The translations under genes were made by a program, and so were the position numbers. A stretch of 64,000 nucleotides of DNA from Sulfurovum sp. UBA4779 (GTDB lineage Bacteria; Campylobacterota; Campylobacteria; Campylobacterales; Sulfurovaceae), in the NCBI GenBank assembly GCA_002403155.1, contig DHHF01000001.1:156849-220848 (forward strand). Direction: 5' to 3'. Under the pieces are notes generated by a model, which did no database searches, was not told where the DNA came from, and worked only from the letters and a program-made list of their open reading frames with translations. Positions within the stretch are counted from its first letter, which is position 1; the number at the start of each line of letters is the position of its first letter. Positions 23,449 to 32,372 of the stretch are shown here, in pieces.

Positions 23449-24645
23449 CTACCTAAGCGCGTCAAGCCCGGGAAGAGATTCCCCTTCGATCAGCTTAAGG
23501 CTTGCTCCGCCGCCTGTACTTACAAATGTCATCTCATCTGCATCGCCTGCCCTTTGCGTTACATCTGCCGTATCTCCGCCTCCTACGATGGTCGTTGCAT
23601 GGGTTTGTGCAATATTATGCGACATTGCAATGCTTCCTTTGGAAAATCTATCCATCTCGTACACCCCCATAGGGCCGTTCCAGATAATCGTTCTGGCATC
23701 ACCGAGCGCTTCACGGAAAAGCCTGGAGCTTGCCGGGCCTATATCCAGCCCGAACCACCCTTTGGGGATCTCTTGCGTAGGCAAAAATTTCACGATCGTA
23801 TTTTCGGAAAACTCAGGTGCCACCACCACGTCTACAGGCAGATAAAACTTGATATTTAGCTCTTTGGCTTTATCCATAATGTTTTTTGCTTCATCCAAAA
23901 GGTCATCTTCTACCAGAGAATTCCCGACTTCAAACCCTTGTGCTTTCAAAAAAGTAAATGCCATTCCTCCGCCGATAATCAATTTGTCTACTTTATTGAG
24001 CAGATTATTGAGCGCCTGAAGCTTGCCCGATACTTTGCTCCCCCCTACGACGGCGATAAAAGGCCTCATAGGGTTTTCAATCACCCTAGAAAAGAAATTG
24101 ATCTCCTTTTCCATCAGAAAACCTGCCCCTTTATGCTCGTTGTCAAAAAATTTGGTAATGGCATGGATGGAAGCATGTTTTCTATGGCAGGCACCAAAAG
24201 CGTCATTGATATAAAAATCCGCAAAATCCGCCAACTGTTTTGCGAATCCTTCGTCGTTTACTGTTTCACCTGCCTCATAGCGAAGATTTTCCAACAGCAA
24301 AACATCCCCTGCTTGGAGCTTTTGTGCTTTTGCTTTGGCATCTTCGCCGACCACATCTTCGGCCATGAAAATTTCGTTTTTGATTTTTAAAAGCGTATGC
24401 AGTCTTTTGGCTACCGGGGCTAGAGAGTATTGCTCTTCGTACTTGCCGGGCTCAGGGCGCTCATAATGGGAAGCCAATATGATTTTGCAATCTCTGTCGA
24501 TACAATACCGAATCGTTTGAAGCGCAGAGCGGATACGTCTATCATCGGTAATATTGCCAAATTCGTCTTTAGGAACATTAAAATCACACCGTATAAAGAC
24601 CCTTTTGCCTTCAATATTTAAATCTTTGAGTGTTTTCACTTTCAT
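23449..24645 (-). CDS. pgk: Phosphoglycerate kinase
   Basis: Pgk transfers phosphate between 1,3-bisphosphoglycerate and ADP. The 398 residues start RVFIRCDFNVP, carry the substrate histidine/arginine region LASHYERP, GGSKVSGKLQAL, and end with the nucleotide site GGGDTADVTQ and STGGGASLKLIEG. The start codon lies five bases after the gapA stop, showing co-transcription. In an autotrophic relative it would run in the gluconeogenic direction; that is inference. Confidence 0.97.
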   Translation of the reverse strand: MKVKTLKDLNIEGKRVFIRCDFNVPKDEFGNITDDRRIRSALQTIRYCIDRDCKIILASHYERPEPGKYEEQYSLAPVAKRLHTLLKIKNEIFMAEDVVGEDAKAKAQKLQAGDVLLLENLRYEAGETVNDEGFAKQLADFADFYINDAFGACHRKHASIHAITKFFDNEHKGAGFLMEKEINFFSRVIENPMRPFIAVVGGSKVSGKLQALNNLLNKVDKLIIGGGMAFTFLKAQGFEVGNSLVEDDLLDEAKNIMDKAKELNIKFYLPVDVVVAPEFSENTIVKFLPTQEIPKGWFGLDIGPASSRLFREALGDARTIIWNGPMGVYEMDRFSKGSIAMSHNIAQTHATTIVGGGDTADVTQRAGDADEMTFVSTGGGASLKLIEGESLPGLDALR

Positions 24646-24650
24646 GCTCC

Positions 24651-25646
24651 CTACTTTTTACTCACATATACCGCCATATCAACCAAACGGCAAGAATATC
24701 CCCACTCATTGTCATACCAAGAAAGCACTTTGACCATATTGCCGCCTATCACCTGAATCGTATCAAGCGGTACAACGGTACTAAGCGTTTCTCCTACAAA
24801 ATCTTGAGAAACTCGGTACTCTTCATCTATGCCCAAAATCCCTTTATGCGATCCTTCACTGGCCGCTTTAAATGCATTTTTTACTTCTTCCGGCGTTACA
24901 TTTTGATTGAGAGTGACGGTCAAATCGACCATGGAAACATCCGCCGTCGGTACACGGATCGCTTGGCCGTTTAGTTTGCCTTCAAGGTTTGGCAGTACTT
25001 TGGAGATCGCTTTGGCTGCACCTGTTGTCGTAGGAACAAGATTGACAGCGCCCGCACGTCCCTTTCTTGGGTCTTTTTTATGTTTTGCATCCAAAATAGG
25101 CTGGGAGGATGTATAAGAATGAATCGTTGTCATCAGTCCTTTTTCGATACCGAAAGCATCGTCAAGCACTTTGGCGACAGGCGCCAAACCGTTGGTTGTG
25201 CAGCTTGCATTGGATACAATAGCCTGCCCTGCATAGGCCTCTTCGTTGGCACCGATGACAAAAGTCGGCGTGTCATCTTTGGCAGGCGCAGAAAAAATTA
25301 CTTTTTTAATCCCATTCTCAAGATAGGACTGTACGCTTTCTTGCGTCAAAAAGGCTCCCGTACACTCCAGCACAATCTCTGCCCCCCAGGCAGCAAAGTC
25401 CAATTTTTCAGGATCACGCTCTTCTAAAATCTTGGCTTTATCCTTGCCTATATGCAAGTACCCTTCGCGCACGGCAACATCTTTGCGTACTCCGTGTACG
25501 CTGTCGTACTTAACATTATATTCTAACATTTCAGGCGTACCGCTTGCATTGACTGCAACCAACTCTATGTCCTCTCTGTCAGCAATGATACGCGCCACAC
25601 ATCTGCCAATTCTTCCCAATCCGTTAATTGCTACTTTTACAGCCAT
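24651..25646 (-). CDS. gapA: Glyceraldehyde-3-phosphate dehydrogenase
   Basis: The 331 residues contain the Rossmann start INGLGRIGR, the catalytic cysteine in SNASCTTNGLAPV, TTIHSYTSSQ with the general-base histidine, GRAGAVNLVPTTTGAAKA and the C-terminal WYDNEWGYS. It oxidises glyceraldehyde 3-phosphate with NAD(P)+ and phosphate. It is the first gene of the glycolytic operon and is divergent from nadD, with about 55 bases between them. The same gap/pgk/tpi versus nadD arrangement is remembered in C. jejuni. Confidence 0.97.
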   Translation of the reverse strand: MAVKVAINGLGRIGRCVARIIADREDIELVAVNASGTPEMLEYNVKYDSVHGVRKDVAVREGYLHIGKDKAKILEERDPEKLDFAAWGAEIVLECTGAFLTQESVQSYLENGIKKVIFSAPAKDDTPTFVIGANEEAYAGQAIVSNASCTTNGLAPVAKVLDDAFGIEKGLMTTIHSYTSSQPILDAKHKKDPRKGRAGAVNLVPTTTGAAKAISKVLPNLEGKLNGQAIRVPTADVSMVDLTVTLNQNVTPEEVKNAFKAASEGSHKGILGIDEEYRVSQDFVGETLSTVVPLDTIQVIGGNMVKVLSWYDNEWGYSCRLVDMAVYVSKK

Positions 25647-25701
25647 ATTTGTACCTTATTATGCTAAAATTACGCAATTTTACACTAATTGAGGTTATTA
25701 T

Positions 25702-26607
25702 TTGGTTAAACAAAAGAAGCCGACAGTGGCGATCTTTGGCGGGAGTTTCGATCCTCCCCATAAAGGTCATAGCGCCGTCATAGAAGAGGCCGTGCGGTCT
25801 CTTGATATTGAGAAGCTGCTTGTTGTACCTGCTTATCTTAATCCTTTTAAACGCTCTTCTTTAGCGCCTGCTGCATTGCGGCTTGAATGGTGCCACACAC
25901 TTTTTGATCCGATAGAAAAAGTAGAGGTAAGCGATTATGAGATACAAAAAGGAAAAAGCATACCTACCTCACAAACCGTAAAACACTTTAAACAGATGTA
26001 TCATGTAAAGTATCTTATCATCGGTGCAGACAACCTGACAACATTGTCAAGCTGGCACGAATTTGAATGGCTAAACAGTGAAATTACCTGGGTAATTGCA
26101 ACACGGCAAGGCAGCTATGTGCAAACCCATATGCTTAGAAAATGGAAATTTTTAGAAGTCAATACTCCTGTAAGTTCTTCAGAAATTCGAGACACCGGGC
26201 AATTAAAAGATATTGACATACAAATCAAAGAATCTATCAAAAAATTATTTAAAGGACAACAAATTATGACAATCGAACAACGCATAGAAAATATCGTCAC
26301 TCTGCTCGATGAAAAAAAAGCTGAAGAAATTGAGGTATTTAATCTCGATGATGCAGACTATATTGCAAAACGTGTAATTATAGCAAATTCACTCAACGGA
26401 AAACATACGCAAGCCCTTGTCGATGAGCTCAAAAGAACACTCAAGCCAAAAGGCGAAACTTTTTTGGCGACAGATTTGAGTGACGAATGGGCAGTACTTG
26501 ATTTGGGGGATATTCTCATTCATATCATGATCCCAGAATATCGCCAGCGCTATTCGCTTGAAGCATTTTTAAGCGAACTGACAAAAACACAAAAAAGACG
26601 AAATTAG
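25702..26607 (+). CDS. NadD-RsfS fusion: nicotinate-nucleotide adenylyltransferase and ribosome silencing factor
   Basis: One uninterrupted frame of 301 residues joins two normally separate proteins. Residues 1-185 are NadD (NAD synthesis), with GGSFDPPHKGH, GADNL, WVIATRQG and the ISSTxxR-like PVSSSEIRD. Residues 189-301 are RsfS, which binds L14 and keeps ribosomal subunits apart in starvation, with DDADYIAKRVIIANSL, DEWAVLDLGDILIHIM and YSLEAFL. The start is TTG with GAGGT six bases before it. An internal ATG at 26266, preceded by AAAGGA, would also allow free RsfS to be made. The two genes are adjacent but separate in relatives, so loss of one stop codon explains the fusion. Confidence 0.93.
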   Translation: MVKQKKPTVAIFGGSFDPPHKGHSAVIEEAVRSLDIEKLLVVPAYLNPFKRSSLAPAALRLEWCHTLFDPIEKVEVSDYEIQKGKSIPTSQTVKHFKQMYHVKYLIIGADNLTTLSSWHEFEWLNSEITWVIATRQGSYVQTHMLRKWKFLEVNTPVSSSEIRDTGQLKDIDIQIKESIKKLFKGQQIMTIEQRIENIVTLLDEKKAEEIEVFNLDDADYIAKRVIIANSLNGKHTQALVDELKRTLKPKGETFLATDLSDEWAVLDLGDILIHIMIPEYRQRYSLEAFLSELTKTQKRRN

Positions 26608-26649
26608 CGCTCGCTTGCCCAGAAGGCATCGCTATGCTTTTTAGCAGGA

Positions 26650-26676
26650 GGATGTCTTGGCATCCGGGATTTTTAT
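26650..26676 (+). terminator. Possible terminator after nadD-rsfS
   Basis: GGATG-TCTTGG-CATCC is followed by GGGATTTTTAT. It lies between the convergent stops of nadD-rsfS and argS. The stem is only five pairs, so confidence is modest. Confidence 0.4.
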
Positions 26677-28370
26677 ATCTTATCGACTACTTCGATACCG
26701 AGAATATCCAATCCTTCTTTGATCGTTCTGCCTGTGAGTTGCGCCAAAGCCAAACGGCTCATCTGCGTCTCCTCGCAAACCTCTTCTTTCAAGATAGGAT
26801 TTTGCTCATAGAACCGGGTAAACAGCGCGGCTAGTTCATAGAGATAGCCGGTGATGTGATGAGGGGCCGTATCCTCGGCCGCACGATAGAGCATATCCTC
26901 AAAACGAAGCAGCATCACTCCCAAACGATGCTCTATTTCATCTCCGATGACAATGCGTCTCTTTATCTCTTTGCCAAAACGCCTAAAGATACTTTGAATT
27001 CTTGCATAGGCATATTGCATATACAAAGAGGTATTGCCTTCAAAACTGAGCATCTTGTCCCAGTCAAAAACATAATTGGACTCCCTGTTTATGGAAAGAT
27101 CGGCATATTTAACTGCGCCAATGCCTATAATTTTTGCCAAATTTTCAAGCTCTTCAGGCTCAAGATTTTCTTTGTCTTTAATGCTCTCTTTGGCTCTTAT
27201 GACAGCCTCGTCAAGCAAATCAACCAGCTTGACAGTTCCTCCGTCACGCGTTTTAAACGGCCGGCCGCTTTTATCCATCATGGTTCCAAAAGCCACATGT
27301 TCGAGCCTTACCTCTTTTGAAACAAACCCCGACTCTTTTGCTACTGTAAATACCTGCCTGAAGTGTTCGGACTGTCTGGCATCCACCACATAGCAGATTC
27401 TCTTGGCGCCCAGTACATTGGCTCTGTATCTTAAGGCCGCAAGATCGGTTGTGGCATACAGATATCCCCCGTCTCCTTTTTGAACGATGACCGGGATCTC
27501 TTCTCCTTCCAAAAATACACACTGGGCGCCATCGCTTTCCTTGAGCAATCCCTGCGCTATCAAATCCTCGATAACATTGGGAAGGTCTTCATTGTAAAAA
27601 CTTTCGGCCTTTACGTCTTCTCTTGTAAGCTTAATGCAAAGCTTGCCATACACATCTTCACAGTGCCCCAGCGAAATATCGATAAACTTTTGCCAAAGGT
27701 TAAGACAATGCTGATCGCCGCTTTGTATCTTTACCACATACTCCCTTGCTTTATTTGCAAAAGAGATATCCGTATCAAAACGCACTTTGGCTTCTTTGTA
27801 AAATTGCTCAAGATCCTTGAGGCTGCCGCTGCCGCTGCTGCCTTGTTCCTCAAGATAGGCAATCAGCATACCAAACTGTGTCCCCCAGTCTCCGATATGG
27901 TTTTGGCGGATTACCTCATCGCCAAGATATACCAGCAAATTTGCCACTGTATCCCCGATAATGGTTGAGCGCAAATGCCCTACATGCATCTGTTTTGCCA
28001 TATTGGGGCCTGAATAATCTACAACGACTTTGATAGGGTTTTCATGCTTGGCTACACCCAATCGCTTATCTTGCAAAGCCTCTTCGCATTTTCGAGCTAC
28101 CCAGGAAGGATGAAGCCACACATTGATAAACCCCGGCCCCGCCACTTCCGCTTTGGCTATCGCGCCGGTTAGGTCGATATGCGGCAAAAGTTTTTGGGCA
28201 AGTTCTCTTGGGTTTTGCTTGAGTGTTTTTGCTAAGGCCATAATACCGTTAAACTGAAAATCTCCGAATTCCGGCTTTGTGGCTTCTGTCACCATAACTG
28301 TTTGAATCTCTATGCCTGCTTTTTGGAAAGCCTCTTTGATAATGCAGTTTATTTCTGATTTTAATTTCAT
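26673..28370 (-). CDS. argS: Arginyl-tRNA synthetase
   Basis: The class I synthetase charges tRNA-Arg. The 565 residues contain the N-terminal Add-1 domain, the HIGH-type signature HVGHLRST after DYSGPNMAKQM, and the C-terminal anticodon-binding domain with YMQYAYARIQSI. The DALR region near the end reads ALAQLTGRTIKEGLDILGI. It is the last gene of a minus-strand run (acidic protein, gmk, tatA, argS) that matches the order remembered from C. jejuni. A short Ser-Gly stretch (GSSGSGS) near residue 180 is a small local oddity. Confidence 0.96.
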   Translation of the reverse strand: MKLKSEINCIIKEAFQKAGIEIQTVMVTEATKPEFGDFQFNGIMALAKTLKQNPRELAQKLLPHIDLTGAIAKAEVAGPGFINVWLHPSWVARKCEEALQDKRLGVAKHENPIKVVVDYSGPNMAKQMHVGHLRSTIIGDTVANLLVYLGDEVIRQNHIGDWGTQFGMLIAYLEEQGSSGSGSLKDLEQFYKEAKVRFDTDISFANKAREYVVKIQSGDQHCLNLWQKFIDISLGHCEDVYGKLCIKLTREDVKAESFYNEDLPNVIEDLIAQGLLKESDGAQCVFLEGEEIPVIVQKGDGGYLYATTDLAALRYRANVLGAKRICYVVDARQSEHFRQVFTVAKESGFVSKEVRLEHVAFGTMMDKSGRPFKTRDGGTVKLVDLLDEAVIRAKESIKDKENLEPEELENLAKIIGIGAVKYADLSINRESNYVFDWDKMLSFEGNTSLYMQYAYARIQSIFRRFGKEIKRRIVIGDEIEHRLGVMLLRFEDMLYRAAEDTAPHHITGYLYELAALFTRFYEQNPILKEEVCEETQMSRLALAQLTGRTIKEGLDILGIEVVDKI

Positions 28371-28508
28371 ATATTATCCATGAATAGGTAGTGGTATTTT
28401 TTCAATGCTTCGGCTTGAAAATACAAAGGGGGTTTTGAAAATTTTGGAAAATTTTCCATGTTAATTCGTTTCTCTCTGCCCGCCCAAGAGAAGAGAGGGC
28501 ATCTTTTG

Positions 28509-28733
28509 TTAGACGTTTTCGCTCTTTGTCTCTTTAGCCGGCGCTTCGACTTTCGGCTCCTCTTTGGAAGCGATCTCTTTTTTCTCTTCCTCTTCGTCTT
28601 CTTTCACTGCTTTTTTGAAGTCTTTGATTCCTTTGCCTATCCCTTTTGCAAGATCAGGAATTTTTTTTGCCCCAAAAAGAAGCACCACTATTGCTAATAT
28701 AACCAACAACTCCGGCATACTTGGCATACCCAT
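28509..28733 (-). CDS. tatA: Twin-arginine translocase subunit TatA
   Basis: The 74 residues have an N-terminal transmembrane helix (MPELLVILAIVVLLFGA), the conserved FGAKKIPDLAKGIGKGIKDFKKAV amphipathic region and a charged tail ending KETKSENV. TatA forms the size-variable pore for folded proteins. The start MGMPSMPEL is preceded by AAAGGA at good spacing; the longer frame has no site. The 138-base gap to argS holds only AT-rich sequence with a GGAAAATTTTCC palindrome and a possible stem. Confidence 0.92.
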   Translation of the reverse strand: MGMPSMPELLVILAIVVLLFGAKKIPDLAKGIGKGIKDFKKAVKEDEEEEKKEIASKEEPKVEAPAKETKSENV

Positions 28734-28832
28734 ACAACATCCTTTGCTACTCAACGAGTGAGTGTGATATTAAAAATTTTACAATTATACTCAAAAATGT
28801 TTAAGAGCACCTCTTATATCGGCCTGCAATGA

Positions 28833-29459
28833 TTATTCTTCGTTTAGCCAATTTTGAATAAACCTTGCTGCCTCTTCTTTGCTTCGTTTCAATCTTGCCG
28901 CCTTTGCTATCGTAACAAACTCCTTGGCAGCTTCTTCTATAAGATGATTAACAATCATAAAATCATATTCGCCTATGGCACATATCTCTTCTTTGGCGTT
29001 TTCTATACGTTTGGCAATGACGGCATCCTCATCGGTAGATCTGTCATTGAGCCTGATTTTTAACTCTTTGAGCGTCGGCGGAGTGATAAATGCCGAGGTA
29101 GTGATATCTCCCATTTTGGCGCGTACCAATCTGTGCCCCTGCACATCAATATCAAATATCACCAATTTGCCTTCTTTTAGCGCTTCCTTTACGGGCTTTA
29201 ATGAGGTGCCGTAATAATTGCCGTGCACTTGCGCATACTCAAGAAAATTTCCCGCTTTGATATCTTCCTCAAAGCTTTCTTTTGAAACAAAAAAATAATC
29301 TTTGCCGTGCACTTCCCCTGCTCTTGGGGCTCGTGTTGTCGTGGAGATAGAAAAATAATATTCGCCTATCTCTTTGCCGGCAGCATTGATGATCGTACTT
29401 TTTCCTGCACCGCTGGGTCCCGAGAGCACCAAAATTGCCCCCCTTTTTTTCTGTTTCAT
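28833..29459 (-). CDS. gmk: Guanylate kinase
   Basis: Gmk phosphorylates GMP to GDP. The 208 residues show the P-loop LSGPSGAGKST, the GMP-binding STTTRAPRAGEVHGKDYFFV, and FDIDVQGHRLV. The ATG overlaps the stop of the upstream acidic protein gene by four bases (ATGA), indicating translational coupling. It lies upstream of tatA and argS on the same strand. Confidence 0.97.
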   Translation of the reverse strand: MKQKKRGAILVLSGPSGAGKSTIINAAGKEIGEYYFSISTTTRAPRAGEVHGKDYFFVSKESFEEDIKAGNFLEYAQVHGNYYGTSLKPVKEALKEGKLVIFDIDVQGHRLVRAKMGDITTSAFITPPTLKELKIRLNDRSTDEDAVIAKRIENAKEEICAIGEYDFMIVNHLIEEAAKEFVTIAKAARLKRSKEEAARFIQNWLNEE

Positions 29460-30262
29460 TTTGCTTCGTCTCTAAAACGGATTGTGATGCTTATCTCGGC
29501 GCCTTTAAGCAGTTTTCTGATTTTTTTAACTTTCATGCCTGCTATTGCTTGCAAAAGTGACTCTTCAAGCGCCAATGGAGCATCGGTATTCTCTTTTTCT
29601 TTTGACCGCATCGTCTGCGCTGTGCCGCTTTCTTCCGCAAATGCTTGGCCGGCTGTGTTGTCTTGGATAAATGATTCAAAAAAATCTTCTTCATCCAAAA
29701 TTTCCAATCCGTCTTTCATCAGCTGGCGCTTAATGATCTCTATCTTTTTCTCTTCGTCCATCTCTTCTTGTGCACCATAGATCTCTTCGTCTTCATCCAT
29801 ATCCAAAAGATTTTTTATCTTTTCTATCTCGTCATCGCTTAAAACACTTGTTTTTGCAAAATCATTTTCATCTGCTTGCAAATCTTCATCTTCCAAAATC
29901 TCCGAAGACAAAGGAAAAATAAAGCGGCTCTTGAGCTGAGAGGATTGATTTGCTTCCTCGTTTGCCTCTTTGAGAATACGCATGATCTGCGAGGGCAAAA
30001 AAGGCTTTACAAGTGTTTTATCAAACAAAGGATTTTCCTCGTGATGCTGCGTCAAAAAAACGGTTTTCAAGACATTCAATGTCTTGATGCGTTCTTGTAC
30101 TTCCTCAGTATAAGAGTCATCGTCTACAAATATCAGATCATAGCGATCATTTTTGATCTTGTCTATGCTTTGCGCCTCTTCCAAAAAAAACGTTTCATCG
30201 CGCGCGCACAGGGAAAACAGCCTCGAAACAACCGGATTGCTATTGATGAGCAAAATATTCAT
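29456..30262 (-). CDS. Highly acidic receiver-like protein
   Basis: The 268 residues begin like a response regulator receiver (MNILLINSNPVVSRLFSL, then DLIFVDDDSYTEE, and a KPF motif near 95), but no effector domain follows. From about 110 the protein is very acidic (EILEDEDLQADENDF, DEDEEIYGAQEEMDEEKK), ending in a basic patch KVKKIRKLLKGAEI. It corresponds by position and composition to what is called the highly acidic protein (Cj1178c) upstream of gmk in C. jejuni. The function is unknown. The ATGA overlap with gmk shows coupling. Confidence 0.75.
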   Translation of the reverse strand: MNILLINSNPVVSRLFSLCARDETFFLEEAQSIDKIKNDRYDLIFVDDDSYTEEVQERIKTLNVLKTVFLTQHHEENPLFDKTLVKPFLPSQIMRILKEANEEANQSSQLKSRFIFPLSSEILEDEDLQADENDFAKTSVLSDDEIEKIKNLLDMDEDEEIYGAQEEMDEEKKIEIIKRQLMKDGLEILDEEDFFESFIQDNTAGQAFAEESGTAQTMRSKEKENTDAPLALEESLLQAIAGMKVKKIRKLLKGAEISITIRFRDEAK

Positions 30263-30339
30263 CGAGATACTCCAAAAGGTATTTGTATTATTGTAGTATA
30301 AATTTGGTTATGTCTTGATTTTAAGATATAAAGAAGAAG

Positions 30340-30416
30340 TGGTACACCCATCAGGATTCGAACCTGAGACCTTCGGTACCGCAAACCGATGCTCTATCCA
30401 GCTAAGCTATGGGTGC
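30340..30416 (-). tRNA. tRNA-Arg (GCG)
   Basis: The 77-nt cloverleaf on the minus strand begins GCACCCATAGCTTAGCTGG. It has anticodon stem TCGGT/ACCGA with loop TTGCGGT (anticodon GCG, reading CGC and CGU), T-arm TCAGG-TTCGAAT-CCTGA and encoded CCA. The first acceptor pair is G1-U72. GCG is less usual than the A/I-CG solution for this box. Confidence 0.92.
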
Positions 30417-30465
30417 ACAAAATAAGTAGCGGTATTTTGGAAAGAGAATCATAGCAAATTTTTCT

Positions 30466-31203
30466 TTATTTTTCAAGTAGATTCATACTTCCAAATAGAT
30501 TTAATGCCGTCGGATTGGAAATAAACGAATGATTGTAGGGGTGTTCAAGCTCAATCGTCTCAAATGGCTGCAAAGAAAATCTGTTTTTTAACTCTTTTGC
30601 ATGGGTTCCGAACAAGATAAGCTTTGGAGCATTCTCTTTCAAAGAATGCAATAAATGTTCCACAAAAGGATTCCATGCTTTAATATGCCGGGGGGAACTT
30701 TTTTTATCGGTAAACACCAATGCCGTATTAAGAAGCAGTACGCCGTTTTTTTCAAAATTGATGCGAAGCTGCTCTATAGATGAGATAAGGTTGTTTTTAT
30801 CAATTTTTAAAATTGCCTCTTGAGAAACGTCTTCTGTATTCAAATCCCCCCTTGCCACCAAAGCCATCTTGATAAAATTGCGAAGGCTTGTAGCACGGTT
30901 GACCTCTTTGCTCAGCCCTTTTTCAGAAAAAAGATACTCAACCTTGCCGTCTATAAAAGCATAGCCTATGGCGCTCTCTTTGCGGGGGTAAGGGTCCTGG
31001 CCAAAAAGAATATATTTTACCTCTGATCTTGGGAGGGTTTTAAAGGCATTAAAATAATTCACTTTAGAAGGGAAATACATTGTATCTTTTTCCAAAAAAG
31101 CTTGATACGAAAGGTCTAGTTTTTGATAAGATTCTTGCAGAATCTTTTCCCACCCGCTATACACCAAACCGTTTCTCTTTCTTGATCGCATCGAACTTGA
31201 CAA
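30466..31203 (-). CDS. Uracil-DNA glycosylase family protein
   Basis: The protein has up to 245 residues. It has the water-activating motif LFGQDPYP, the LLLNTALVF strand, the LFGTHAKELK helix and a leucine-loop region reading HPYNHSFISNP where canonical Ung has HPSPLS. It should excise uracil from DNA, but the changed C-terminal motif makes it a divergent family 1 member. The start is uncertain: the open frame begins at 31203, overlapping the upstream gene by 47 bases, while ATG at 31191 and GTG at 31164 are also possible. Confidence 0.75.
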   Translation of the reverse strand: MSSSMRSRKRNGLVYSGWEKILQESYQKLDLSYQAFLEKDTMYFPSKVNYFNAFKTLPRSEVKYILFGQDPYPRKESAIGYAFIDGKVEYLFSEKGLSKEVNRATSLRNFIKMALVARGDLNTEDVSQEAILKIDKNNLISSIEQLRINFEKNGVLLLNTALVFTDKKSSPRHIKAWNPFVEHLLHSLKENAPKLILFGTHAKELKNRFSLQPFETIELEHPYNHSFISNPTALNLFGSMNLLEK

Positions 31204-31492
31204 TAAGTTCCAATTTGCTAAGGGGGATGTTTAATTTTTCAGAAATTGCTTCCTTGCTTTCTCCTGTCCCAAGCAAAGAGACAATTTCGTTGTGCAATGA
31301 AGGGTTGTCTGTAGTTTCTTTGATAATGATTTTTGAATCTTCAAGTTTCTCGATCATTTTTTCCTTTGTGCGCAACAATTCCCTCAATTTTCCGTTTTCT
31401 TTTTTAAGACTGCCGTTTGTACGCAACAAGGCAACAAGTATCAAAACCAATAGTAGCAGTGCCCCCAAAATAATATAATCTGCCATTTGCAT
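31157..31492 (-). CDS. Membrane-anchored small protein with C-terminal helix-turn-helix-like region
   Basis: The 111 residues have one N-terminal transmembrane helix (ADYIILGALLLLVLILVALL), a coiled-coil segment (LKKENGKLRELLRTKEKMIEKLED) and a short C-terminal domain LLGTGESKEAISEKLNIPLSKLELIVKF, which resembles a small helix-turn-helix. GAGGT lies seven bases before the start, immediately after the stop of the prenyltransferase gene (TAGATG). I do not recognise a named family; its function is unknown. It forms part of a pssA-ubiA-this-UDG run on the minus strand. Confidence 0.7.
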   Translation of the reverse strand: MQMADYIILGALLLLVLILVALLRTNGSLKKENGKLRELLRTKEKMIEKLEDSKIIIKETTDNPSLHNEIVSLLGTGESKEAISEKLNIPLSKLELIVKFDAIKKEKRFGV

Positions 31493-32359
31493 CTACATCA
31501 CCTCTGCTATAATCAAAAATAAAAAAACAAATCCCAAATATCCGTTTACGGTAAAAAAAGCTTTGTCGATTTTCGAAAAATCTTTATGAACGATATGATG
31601 CTCATAAGCCAGCATTCCTGCCGAAAACAGTACGGCTGCTATGGCAAAAAATCCCAAATTCGCTTCATACACAAATGCTGCCCAAAATATGACCGTCAAG
31701 ACATGCAGCATACCTGCGATGTACATCGTATTTTGCGCCCCAAAACGGGAAGGAACAGAATGCAAACCGTGTGCTTTGTCAAACTCGATATCCTGAAGCG
31801 AATACAGCAGATCAAACCCTGCGACCCAAAGCGTTACCCCAAGCGCCAGATATACCGACCAAAGCGTGACATCGCCCAAAACCGCTACGACTCCTGCAAT
31901 CGGAGCAAGTCCCAAGCTTATCCCCAACACTAGGTGCGCAGCTGCAGAAAAGCGTTTAAAAAACGTATATGCCCCCAATACGATCAAGATCGGCACAGAA
32001 AGCGCAAATGCCAGGGTATTGATAAAAAAAGCCGTTAGGATAAACACTAGCGCATTGAGCGCAATAAACCATATCATTTGTGATGCTGAAACCCTTCCGT
32101 CAACCGATGGCCTGCTTTTGGTTCTGGGATTAAGCCTGTCGATATCTCTATCCAAATAGCGATTGACGCCCATGGCAAAATTTCTGGCACTTACTGCTGC
32201 CAAAACTCCCAACATCAGCAATTTCCATCCAAACCAGCCCTTCGCAGCCACAAGCATTGCTATGAAAATAAAAGGGAGAGCGAATACCGAATGCTTCAGT
32301 ACTACCAATTCAGAAAAATGGGCCAGTTTCTCTTTCCAAAACACTCTTGTCATCATCAT
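31493..32359 (-). CDS. UbiA-family polyprenyltransferase, probably menaquinone (MqnP-type)
   Basis: The 288-residue membrane protein has about eight to nine helices. The two Mg2+-prenyl diphosphate motifs are present: NRYLDRDIDRLN (NxxxDxxxD) and LQDIEFDKAHGLHSVP. The family prenylates aromatic rings; Campylobacterota make menaquinone by the futalosine route, so MqnP is more likely than UbiA, but sequence alone does not settle this. The start is the first of three ATGs at 32359, just after the pssA stop at 32373. The longer frame overlaps pssA and is not protein-like. Confidence 0.88.
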   Translation of the reverse strand: MMMTRVFWKEKLAHFSELVVLKHSVFALPFIFIAMLVAAKGWFGWKLLMLGVLAAVSARNFAMGVNRYLDRDIDRLNPRTKSRPSVDGRVSASQMIWFIALNALVFILTAFFINTLAFALSVPILIVLGAYTFFKRFSAAAHLVLGISLGLAPIAGVVAVLGDVTLWSVYLALGVTLWVAGFDLLYSLQDIEFDKAHGLHSVPSRFGAQNTMYIAGMLHVLTVIFWAAFVYEANLGFFAIAAVLFSAGMLAYEHHIVHKDFSKIDKAFFTVNGYLGFVFLFLIIAEVM

Positions 32360-32372
32360 TACCGTCTTTTTT

